Positions 57,609 through 64,000 of a DNA stretch of 64,000 nucleotides are shown in pieces (positions within the stretch are counted from its first letter, which is position 1; the number at the start of each line of letters is the position of its first letter). Below the pieces are notes generated by a model. The model was not told the origin of the DNA. It made no database searches and worked only from the letters and a program-made list of their open reading frames with translations. A program made the position numbers and the translations under genes. Source of the stretch: Streptomyces sp. HUAS MG91 (GTDB taxonomy: Bacteria; Actinomycetota; Actinomycetes; Streptomycetales; Streptomycetaceae); NCBI RefSeq assembly GCF_040529335.1, contig NZ_CP159534.1, positions 744,001 through 808,000 of the forward strand. Reading direction: 5' to 3'.

Positions 57609-58934
57609 ATGCTCTCTCTGCCCGACGCGGTGCACGCGGCAGCCACCCGCACCGCCATGCGCCGGCTGCTGCCGGTGCTCGGCCTCGCCTACTTCATGTC
57701 GTACGTGGACCGGACGAACATCGCGCTGGCCAAGACCCGGCTCGAGGCCGACATCGGGGTGAGCGCGGCCGCGTACGGACTGGGCGCCGGCATCTTCTTC
57801 CTCAGCTACGCGCTGCTCGAAGTGCCCAGCAACATGGTGCTCCACCGGGTCGGGGCCCGGGTGTGGATCGCGCGGATCGCGGTGAGCTGGGGGCTGGTCT
57901 CGGCCGCCATGATGTTCGTGCAGGGAGAAGTCTCCTTCTACGTCCTGCGGTTCGTGCTCGGCGCCGCCGAGGCCGGGCTCTATCCGGCGCTGATGTACAC
58001 GGTGACGCTCTGGTTCGCCCAGCGGCACCGGGTGCCGGTCGTCGGGCTCGTCTACACCGCGCCCGCGCTCGCCACCCTGCTCGGGGCGCCGGCCGGGGGC
58101 GGACTGATGAACCTGGACGGGTTCGCCGGGCTCAAGGGCTGGCAGTGGATGTTCCTCGTCGAGGGCCTGGTGACCGTGGCGATCGGCGTACTGGTGTGGT
58201 TCGTGCTGCCGAGCCGCCCGGAGGACGCCAAGTGGCTGTCCGCCGAGCAGGCCGCAGCGCTGACCCGGCACGCGGCCGCCGGAGCCGAACCGTCGCCCCA
58301 CCGCCTGCGCGGCAACTTCCGCCTCGCCTTCGCCCGCCCCATCGTGCTGCTGCTGTCCGGGACCTACTTCGTGAACCAGCTCGTCGGATCCGCCGTCGGG
58401 TTCAACCTGCCGTCGATCGTGCAGGGGCTCGGCGTCTCGGATCCGCTGGACATCGGGCTGGTCACCGGCACGATGGGCCTGGCGATCCTCGCCGGGGTGC
58501 TCTTCTTCCCCTGGCTGCGGGGCCGCGTGGGCCGGGACACCGAACTGATCGTGCTGTGCGCGCTGGCCGGGACGGGGATCATGGCCGTCTATCTGGCGGT
58601 CGACGGCGCCGGAGCACGGTTCGGGCTGCTCTTCGCCGCGAACTTCTTCCTCACCGGAACGCTGCCGCTGTTCTGGTCCGTGGCGATGTCCCGGATGTCG
58701 GGTCTGATGGCCGCCGTGGGGCTGGCCTTCATCAACATGATCGGGCTGCTCGGCGGCTTCGTGGGGCCGCTGGTGTTCGGGGTCGTCGAGGACCGCAGCG
58801 GGGACGCGGACGCCCCGTTCGTCTTCGTCGTCGTCGCGGGCCTGGTGGGCAGCGTGCTGGCGGCGGCGCTGAAGTGGACGGTGGGCCGCGAGGAGCGGAC
58901 CGGCGTGCCCGCCGCGGCGGCGGCCGTCGACTGA
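57609..58934 (+). CDS. MFS transporter, ACS (anion:cation symporter) family
   Basis: A 441-residue, 12-helix MFS permease. The SYVDRTNIALAKTRLEADIG segment after the first helix is the ACS-family mark (D-R-T-N), and GMxxGP-type glycines recur in later helices. ACS carriers import organic anions such as phthalate, tartrate, glucarate or hydroxyphenylacetate with H+. The ATG at 57609 follows AAGGACTGTG. Its upstream region shares the 42-bp element with the acyl-CoA ligase, linking it to the downstream enzymes. The likely substrate is a carboxylic acid or ester. Confidence 0.9.
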   Translation: MLSLPDAVHAAATRTAMRRLLPVLGLAYFMSYVDRTNIALAKTRLEADIGVSAAAYGLGAGIFFLSYALLEVPSNMVLHRVGARVWIARIAVSWGLVSAAMMFVQGEVSFYVLRFVLGAAEAGLYPALMYTVTLWFAQRHRVPVVGLVYTAPALATLLGAPAGGGLMNLDGFAGLKGWQWMFLVEGLVTVAIGVLVWFVLPSRPEDAKWLSAEQAAALTRHAAAGAEPSPHRLRGNFRLAFARPIVLLLSGTYFVNQLVGSAVGFNLPSIVQGLGVSDPLDIGLVTGTMGLAILAGVLFFPWLRGRVGRDTELIVLCALAGTGIMAVYLAVDGAGARFGLLFAANFFLTGTLPLFWSVAMSRMSGLMAAVGLAFINMIGLLGGFVGPLVFGVVEDRSGDADAPFVFVVVAGLVGSVLAAALKWTVGREERTGVPAAAAAVD

Positions 58935-58954
58935 GCGGATCCCGCCCCGCCCTT

Positions 58955-58998
58955 GGGCGGTTGCCCAGGTGACGCCCCGGTCGTCTGGGCAACCGCCC
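58955..58998. promoter_or_regulatory. 14-bp-arm inverted repeat before the regulator gene
   Basis: GGGCGGTTGCCCAG (58955-58968) and CTGGGCAACCGCCC (58985-58998) are perfect arms with a 16-base spacer. They contain TGCCCA-N18-TGGGCA (58962-58991), the same core and spacing as the two 42-bp elements. It may also serve as the transporter gene's terminator. Auto-regulation is the favoured reading. Confidence 0.65.
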
Positions 58999-59041
58999 GT
59001 TCCTCTTCCCAGGCCGCAGGGCGGATGCCTATCCTCCGGCC

Positions 59042-60226
59042 ATGAACGACGAGTCGGCGCTGCGCCGCGAGCTGGCGATGACGCTGCTCACGGATCTCGA
59101 CCCCCTGATCGCCGATCTGGCGGCGGACATCTGCGCCCACAGCACGCGCTACGCCAGCGGCCGGCCCGTCTCGCGCGACGACCTCGAACTGACGTTGCGC
59201 GGCAACATCGAGCTGGCCCTCGGCGAGTTCGGCAGGCTGCCCGGTGACCGGGGCCGCTTCGAGGCCGTCGCCGCGGACAACGGGCGGCTGCGCGCCGAGC
59301 AGGGCATGCCGCTGGCCACCGTCCTGAAGGCCTACCGGCGCGGCGGGCGGGTCCTGTGGCAGGCCATGGCGGACTGGATGCGGGACCGGCCCCCGTCCCA
59401 GCAGCGGCTGATGGGCGACATGGCCGGCGCGGTGTGGGAGACCATCGACCGGTTCTCGTCCGAGATGGCCGACGCCTACCGGCTGCGCACCCTGGAGCTG
59501 GAGCACCGGGACGCGTCGCGGCGCGGCGCCCTGTTCGAGGCGCTGCTCGACGGCCGGGCCGGCGACCCGGCGGTGGCCGCCGCGGCCGCCTCCGCCCTCG
59601 GCGTGCCGCGCCACGACCGGTTCGTGGTGGTCCTCGTCGCCCAGGACGCGCGGGACCCCGCCTCGCCGCCCGACCCCGGACCCACGCTGGAGACGGCCGG
59701 CATGTGGTCGTTCTGGCGCTCGCGCGGCGAGACCGTGGCGGGCCTCGTCCGGCTGGGAACGCAGGAGCCGGCGGTCCTCGTCGACACGCTGCGCGCCCAC
59801 CTCGGCTACCGCGCCGGGGTCTCCCCCGCCTTCACCGAACTCGCCCTCGCCGACCAGGGACTGCGGCTAGCCCGGCGGGCGCTCGACACCCTGGCGCCGG
59901 GCCGCGGAGAGGTCGCCGAACTCGACGAACGGCTGGTGCACGCCGCGCTCGGCACGGAGCCGGAGATCGCGGAGCGGCTGGTGGCGCGCTATCTGGACGG
60001 CGTGCTGAGCAGCGGCGTCGAGGGTCCGGCGCTGCTCACGACGTTGCGGGTGTGGCTCGACTCGGGCTGCTCGGCGTCCCGCACCGCGGCCCGGCTGTTC
60101 TGCCACCGCAACACGGTCCTGAACCGGATCAGCAGGGTCGCCGAACTCACCGGCCGGCCCGCCGAGTCCGGCGAGGCCCGGCTCGGCTGGGCGCTGGCGC
60201 TGCGCGCGCTGGAACTGGCTCCGTGA
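59042..60226 (+). CDS. PucR/CdaR-like helix-turn-helix regulator
   Basis: A 394-residue regulator. The N-terminal part (MNDESALRRELAMTLLTDLDPLIADLA onward) resembles the helical RsbRD-like co-antagonist domain. A central GGDEF-like region follows, and the C-terminal PucR HTH reads AARLFCHRNTVLNRISRVAELT. TATCCT lies 6 nt before the ATG with no Shine-Dalgarno sequence, so it is probably leaderless. The inverted repeat at 58955-58998 precedes it, and related elements flank its neighbours, so it most likely controls the whole cluster. The effector is probably the transported acid or its CoA ester. Confidence 0.85.
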   Translation: MNDESALRRELAMTLLTDLDPLIADLAADICAHSTRYASGRPVSRDDLELTLRGNIELALGEFGRLPGDRGRFEAVAADNGRLRAEQGMPLATVLKAYRRGGRVLWQAMADWMRDRPPSQQRLMGDMAGAVWETIDRFSSEMADAYRLRTLELEHRDASRRGALFEALLDGRAGDPAVAAAAASALGVPRHDRFVVVLVAQDARDPASPPDPGPTLETAGMWSFWRSRGETVAGLVRLGTQEPAVLVDTLRAHLGYRAGVSPAFTELALADQGLRLARRALDTLAPGRGEVAELDERLVHAALGTEPEIAERLVARYLDGVLSSGVEGPALLTTLRVWLDSGCSASRTAARLFCHRNTVLNRISRVAELTGRPAESGEARLGWALALRALELAP

Positions 60227-60242
60227 CGCGCGGGGTGGCCGC

Positions 60243-60284
60243 TGCCCAGCGTGCCGCCGGTGATGGTGGGCAGTTGCACATGGT
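60243..60284. promoter_or_regulatory. Shared 42-bp element, acyl-CoA ligase copy
   Basis: TGCCCA (60243-60248), 18 bases, TGGGCA (60267-60272), 2 bases, then TGCACATGGT (60275-60284), identical in layout to 57407-57448. It lies 104 bp before the ligase start and 16 bp after the regulator stop. Confidence 0.72.
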
Positions 60285-60388
60285 GCCCGGTGGGGCGATG
60301 CCGGAAGCTGAGGCGGCCCGACCCGACCGCGCGTCCGTCCGACCGGGGCGCCGGCCACCCGAACGTGCACACATGCAAGGGAGCCGCT

Positions 60389-61876
60389 GTGCAACTGAGC
60401 GTCGCCACCGTCCTTCAGGAATCCGCCGCCCGCCACGGCGACCGCATCGCGGTCGTCGACGGCGACGTCCGCGTCAGCTACCGCACGCTGTGGCGCGAAG
60501 CGCTCCGCTTCGCCGCCCGGCTGCGGGCCCACGGCATCGGGCCCGGCGACCGCGTCGCGCTGCTGCTGCCCAACACCGTCGACTTCCCGCGCGCCTACTA
60601 CGCGGTGCTGGCCGCCGGCGGGACCGTGGTGCCGGTGCACGCCCTGCTCGTCGCGGACGAGGTCGTCCATGTGCTGGAGCACAGCGGCTGCCGGGCCATC
60701 GTCACCGCCGAGCCGTACGGTCCGGTGGCGCGGGCCGCCGCCGACGCGGCCGGGGTGGAGGTGCTGCACGTACAGACCGACGGCGACGACGAGCAGCTGT
60801 CCGGCGCCGAGCCGCGCGACGCCGACGACACCGCGGTGATCCTGTACACCAGCGGCACCACGGGCCGGCCGAAGGGCGCCCTGCTCACCCACGCCAATCT
60901 GGTCATGAACGCGTCGGTCTGCGCGCAGGACCTGTTCGCCCTGACCCCGGACGACGTGGTCCTGGGCTGTCTGCCGCTGTTCCACAGCTTCGGCCAGTCC
61001 TGCGCCATGAACGCCGCCCTGCGCGCCGGTTCGACGCTCGTCCTGTGCCCGCGTTTCACCGGGCCGGGCGCGCTGGAGCTGATGGTGCGCGAGGGGGTCA
61101 CGGTCTTCATGGGCGTACCGACGATGTATCACGCGCTCGTCGAGGCGGCCGACCGGGACGAGCGGCGGCCCGCGCTGCGGATGGCCGTCTCGGGCGGTGC
61201 GGCGCTGCCCGTCGCGCTCTTCGAACGCTTCGAGACCACCTTCGCCACCATGCTCCTGGAGGGGTACGGGCTGACGGAGACGTCTCCGGCGGCGACCTTC
61301 AACCAGCCGGCGTTCGGCCGCAGGCCCGGCACGGTCGGGCATCCGATCTGGGGGGTCGAGGCGGGCATCGCCGACGCCGAGACCGACGACCGCACCGTGC
61401 TGCTCCCGGACGGCGAGGTCGGGGAGGTCGTGCTGCGCGGCCACAACATCTTCGCGGGCTACCTCGACGACGCGGCGGCGAGCGCGGCCGCCGTCGTCGA
61501 CGGCTGGTTCCGCACCGGCGACCTGGGGGTGCGGGACGCCGAGGGGCGCCTCAGCATCGTCGACCGCAAGAAGGACCTCATCATCCGCGGCGGCTTCAAC
61601 GTCTATCCGCGCGAGGTCGAGGAGGTGCTCGCCCGGCACCCGGCCATCGCCCAGGTCAGCGTCATCGGCCTGCCCGACGAGCAGCGCGGCGAGGAGGTGT
61701 GTGCCGCCGTCGTGCTGCGGCCGGGCGCCACGGACAGCGGCGAGGACATCGTCGCCTGGGCCCGCGAACGGCTCGGCCGGCACAAGTATCCGCGCGTCGT
61801 CCGCCTGTTGAGCGAGCTGCCGCTCGGCCCGAGCGGCAAGATCCTCAAGCGGGAACTGCAGAAGGAGTGCGGATGA
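60389..61876 (+). CDS. Acyl-CoA synthetase/AMP-dependent ligase
   Basis: A 495-residue ANL-superfamily ligase. The AMP loop is YTSGTTGRPKGALLTH near residue 151, followed by GYGLTETSP near 293 and the C-terminal hinge VDRKKDLIIRGGFNVYPREVE. The catalytic Lys lies in GPSGKILKREL. It activates a carboxylic acid as acyl-AMP and transfers it to CoA. GTG start at 60389 behind AAGGGAGCCGCT. The ATGA overlap with the carboxylesterase gene shows one operon. The substrate could be an aromatic or medium-chain acid. Confidence 0.93.
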   Translation: MQLSVATVLQESAARHGDRIAVVDGDVRVSYRTLWREALRFAARLRAHGIGPGDRVALLLPNTVDFPRAYYAVLAAGGTVVPVHALLVADEVVHVLEHSGCRAIVTAEPYGPVARAAADAAGVEVLHVQTDGDDEQLSGAEPRDADDTAVILYTSGTTGRPKGALLTHANLVMNASVCAQDLFALTPDDVVLGCLPLFHSFGQSCAMNAALRAGSTLVLCPRFTGPGALELMVREGVTVFMGVPTMYHALVEAADRDERRPALRMAVSGGAALPVALFERFETTFATMLLEGYGLTETSPAATFNQPAFGRRPGTVGHPIWGVEAGIADAETDDRTVLLPDGEVGEVVLRGHNIFAGYLDDAAASAAAVVDGWFRTGDLGVRDAEGRLSIVDRKKDLIIRGGFNVYPREVEEVLARHPAIAQVSVIGLPDEQRGEEVCAAVVLRPGATDSGEDIVAWARERLGRHKYPRVVRLLSELPLGPSGKILKRELQKECG

Positions 61877-63306
61877 GCGTCGTCGAGACCGCGTACGGGC
61901 CGGTGCGCGGCCGCGCCGAGGACGGGGTGACCGTCTTCCTGGGCATCCCGTACGCGGCACCTCCGGTGGGCCCGCTGCGGCTGCGGCCGCCGGAGCCGCC
62001 CGAGCCCTGGGACGAGATCCTGGAGGCCGCCGACTTCGGCCCCACCGCCCCCAAGAACCCGTACGCCGCACCGCTGGACGCGCTGCTGCCCGACCCGGAC
62101 GTGCCCGGCGACGGCTGGCTCAACCTCAACGTGTGGACGCCCGCGGCGGACGGCGGTCCGCGGCCGGTCATGGTCTGGATCCACGGCGGCTCCCTGCGCA
62201 ACGGCTCCTCGGCCGTCCCGGTCTACGACGGCCGGGCCTTCGCCCGCGACGGCGTGGTGCTCGTCTCCCTCAACTACCGCCTCGGCATCGAAGGGTTCGG
62301 CGTCTTCCCCGACGCCCCGGCCAATCTCGGGCTGCGCGACCAGCTGGCCGCGCTCGCCTGGGTGCGGGAGAACATCCGCGCCTTCGGCGGCGATCCGGAC
62401 AACGTGACCGTGTTCGGTGAGTCCGCGGGCGCCATCAGCATCGGCGCCCTGCTGGCGAGTCCGCACGCGAAGGGGCTCTTCCACCGGGCGGTGCTGCAGA
62501 GCGGCGCGCCTTCGGCCGTGTCCCGGGACTCCGCCGCGCGCACCACCTCCGCCATCGCCGAACAGCTCGGCATCGAGGCCACTGCGGCGGCCTTCGCCGC
62601 TGCCGAGCCCGGCCGTCTGCTCGCCGCCCAGCGGGAGGTCACCCGGCGCGGAAATCCGCTGACCGGCGGTCTCGGCTTCCAGATCGTCGTCGACGGTGAC
62701 ATCGTCCCCGAGGATCCCGCCACGGCGCTGGCGCGGGGCGCGGCCGACGGCGTCGACGTGCTCCTCGGCAGCAACACCGACGAGTACCGCCTGTGGTTCG
62801 TGCCCAGTGGCCTCGTCGACCGGATCGGCCGGGTCACGCTGCGGGCCGCCGTGCTCAAGCAGCGGGTCCCGTGGCGTGCCCCGCGCGTCTACCGTGCCGG
62901 TCGGCCCGGCGCGTCACCGGGCGAGATCCTCGGCGCCCTCGCGACCGACACCCTGCTGCGGGTCCCCTTCAACCGGCTCGCCGACGCCCGCACGGGCCGC
63001 CCCGGCGGCACCTTCCTCTACGAGTTCGCATGGCCGTCGCCCGTGCGGCGGCTCGGCGCCTGCCACGCCCTGGAGATCGGCTTCGTCTTCGACACGCTCG
63101 GCACGGCGGACAGCCGCCTGCTCACCGGGGACGGTGCTCCGCAGGAACTGGCCGACGCGATGCACGGCGCCTGGGTCGCGTTCGCCACCACGGGCGACCC
63201 TGGCTGGCCCCGGTGGGACGCCGGCCGGCCCGTCATGACCTTCGGCGCCGACGGCCCGCACGTGGTGCACGCGCCCCGGGAGGAGGAGCGCCGTCTGTGG
63301 GGCTGA
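61873..63306 (+). CDS. Carboxylesterase/lipase family protein
   Basis: A 477-residue type B carboxylesterase. The oxyanion segment is WIHGGSL near 106, the nucleophile elbow is FGESAGA near 184, the acid Glu lies in SNTDEYRLW, and the His in LGACHALEIGF. The family hydrolyses carboxylic esters. It has no signal peptide, so it acts in the cytosol. The start ATG overlaps the ligase stop (ATGA) with AAGGAG upstream. An ester imported by the MFS carrier could be hydrolysed here and then activated by the ligase. Confidence 0.92.
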   Translation: MSVVETAYGPVRGRAEDGVTVFLGIPYAAPPVGPLRLRPPEPPEPWDEILEAADFGPTAPKNPYAAPLDALLPDPDVPGDGWLNLNVWTPAADGGPRPVMVWIHGGSLRNGSSAVPVYDGRAFARDGVVLVSLNYRLGIEGFGVFPDAPANLGLRDQLAALAWVRENIRAFGGDPDNVTVFGESAGAISIGALLASPHAKGLFHRAVLQSGAPSAVSRDSAARTTSAIAEQLGIEATAAAFAAAEPGRLLAAQREVTRRGNPLTGGLGFQIVVDGDIVPEDPATALARGAADGVDVLLGSNTDEYRLWFVPSGLVDRIGRVTLRAAVLKQRVPWRAPRVYRAGRPGASPGEILGALATDTLLRVPFNRLADARTGRPGGTFLYEFAWPSPVRRLGACHALEIGFVFDTLGTADSRLLTGDGAPQELADAMHGAWVAFATTGDPGWPRWDAGRPVMTFGADGPHVVHAPREEERRLWG

Positions 63307-63484
63307 CCGTGTCCTGACGGCGGCGGCAGCGGTGCGTGGCGCCCGTCGCGCTCGGCCGACGGGGCACCTCACGCGGTGGGGACTGCATCCGCGACGGCCC
63401 GGTGAGCTGAACGCTGGTTGACACGACTTTGTCCGATCCACGGAACCGCCGTGCTTCGTCAGCTTCCGCCGTCAGAGGTGACCG

Positions 63485-63709
63485 ATGTCAGCCGGTTCTC
63501 AGATCCATCACCCGTCGCCCGGGGATCTCGCGCTGTTCGCCCTCGACGGTGGCCTGCCGGAGGCGACGGAGGAGCATGTGCGCGACTGCGCGTCGTGCCG
63601 GTCGACGCTCGCGCAGTTCCTGCGCGTGACGGAGGCCGCCCGGGCCGGTACGACGGACCCGGTGCGGCCTCCTGCGGAACTCTGGGAGATGATCCGCGAC
63701 CAGCTGTAG
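63485..63709 (+). CDS. Orphan ZAS-type zinc-binding protein (anti-sigma-like, 74 aa)
   Basis: A 74-residue protein consisting almost only of a ZAS (zinc-binding anti-sigma) unit: HHPSPGDLALFALDGG, then HVRDCASC with the H-x3-C-x2-C zinc motif near residue 36, and a short helical tail. Anti-sigma factors of this type are usually followed by a membrane helix or encoded next to an ECF sigma gene. Neither is present, so this is a soluble orphan. ATG start behind CAGAGGTGACCG. Confidence 0.75.
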   Translation: MSAGSQIHHPSPGDLALFALDGGLPEATEEHVRDCASCRSTLAQFLRVTEAARAGTTDPVRPPAELWEMIRDQL

Positions 63710-63710
63710 C

Positions 63711-64000
63711 TCAGGTGCGGGAGCCCGTCGGGGTGCCGCCGGCGGGCAGGCTCCGGCGGGCGATGGCCTCCCGCGCCGCCTCCCGGGGGTGCCGGCGGCG
63801 CCAGTAGGGGTTGTCGTGGGGCAGCCGGCTGGACACCCGGCCGTACATCCCGAACGTGAGAATCACCAGGCCCATGACGAAGCTGAAGATGACGTTGGTC
63901 ATGCCGAAGCCGAGCACGTTCGCGCCCTTGTCCAGGATGAAGACGTGGACGAAGCCGCTGATCAGGAACAGGGTGCCCACGACCATGTTGAGCGTGGAGG
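63711..64000 (-). CDS. DUF4383-like membrane protein, 3' part
   Basis: The last 96 codons of a minus-strand gene that extends past the window. Two hydrophobic helices (TLNMVVGTLFLISGFVHVF and the NVIFSFVMGLVILTFGMYG region) precede a basic, Pro/Arg-rich tail with NPYWRRRHPREAAREA. The helix pattern and the GANVLGF loop resemble DUF4383 proteins. The in-frame ATG at 63986 is probably internal, since membrane sequence continues upstream of it. Confidence 0.6.
   Translation of the reverse strand, partial: STLNMVVGTLFLISGFVHVFILDKGANVLGFGMTNVIFSFVMGLVILTFGMYGRVSSRLPHDNPYWRRRHPREAAREAIARRSLPAGGTPTGSRT

Noticed and set aside
59356..61872. Apparent fusion of a long N-terminal region to the carboxylesterase by one continuous frame
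   Set aside because: The upstream part is an Arg/Pro-rich alternative reading of the regulator and ligase genes. The esterase has its own ATG with AAGGAG and a 4-bp overlap with the ligase stop.
63411..63480. TTGACA at 63418-63423 as a promoter for the ZAS protein, or GGAACC as an ECF sigma -35
   Set aside because: No -10 element at 16-19 bp from TTGACA, and no CGTC at the ECF spacing from GGAACC.
1..64000. Mobile elements, tRNA/attachment sites, CRISPR arrays or a secondary-metabolite cluster
   Set aside because: No transposase, integrase, cas, PKS or NRPS genes, no spaced direct repeat arrays and no tRNA-like cloverleaf was seen. The region reads as ordinary chromosome with accessory catabolic islands.

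Overview
The window looks like a chromosomal segment of a Streptomyces or a close relative. Base composition is very G+C-rich, GTG starts are common, AGGAGG-type ribosome binding sites sit before many genes, and several actinomycete-restricted families occur (DUF6421, DUF6986, DUF6214, DUF6221, DUF5134). No rRNA, tRNA, CRISPR array, insertion sequence or prophage was seen. About 70 protein genes are supported, including three very short ones (24 to 42 residues) that are easily missed.

Layout. 1-924: 3' part of an M20 dipeptidase gene, then an MBL-fold hydrolase. 1738-7710 (minus): five-gene oligopeptide/dipeptide ABC importer operon. 7909-11104: P-loop/Nudix fusion, TOPRIM protein, MFS gene remnant, aminoglycoside phosphotransferase-like kinase. 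11433-15557: STAS protein, PASTA-like lipoprotein, ROK kinase divergent from a LacI regulator with a 12-bp palindrome between them, HAD phosphatase. 15629-16927: DUF6986 gene with a promoter and an AllR-like 15-bp palindrome. 17108-18917: etfB-etfA. 19143-21793: flavin reductase, thioredoxin, acyltransferase and a transglutaminase-like gene whose probably leaderless promoter lies inside a 22-bp-arm inverted repeat. 21883-25165: DUF6421, SDR and PLP-lyase operon. 25247-33012: esterase, LLM oxidoreductase, gap, GlxA regulator, nitrobindin-like protein, PadR, GDPD, GNAT and VOC genes. 33226-34668: NDH-2-like flavoprotein.

34673-42754 is an amidohydrolase-type catabolic island. A PucR regulator is divergent from DUF917, hydantoinase-like, NCS1 permease, hydantoinase-like and DUF917 genes. 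The two enzyme pairs are mirror-arranged around the permease. The permease carries an in-frame amber codon, and the first hydantoinase-like protein has lost most catalytic motifs. 42796-49818: MarR, DUF5134, M56 peptidase, PAP2, HAD, small conserved proteins and a TetR gene. 49806-52063: exported LVIVD and DUF305 proteins, divergent. 52094-55664: DUF6214, FprA-type ferredoxin reductase, NCS2 permease.

55721-63306 is the best candidate for an undescribed system. An ArsR regulator and an Old Yellow Enzyme diverge across twin TACGA-type operators. Next come an ACS-family MFS transporter, a PucR/CdaR-like regulator, an acyl-CoA ligase and a carboxylesterase. The transporter and ligase upstream regions share a 42-bp bipartite element, and the same TGCCCA-N18-TGGGCA core precedes the regulator. 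This suggests a small regulon that imports, de-esterifies and CoA-activates an unknown acid. The window ends with an orphan ZAS-type zinc protein and the 3' part of a small membrane protein gene.

A recurring feature is a TANNNT -10 hexamer 6-8 nt before an ATG with no Shine-Dalgarno sequence, seen at nine genes, which suggests many leaderless transcripts.
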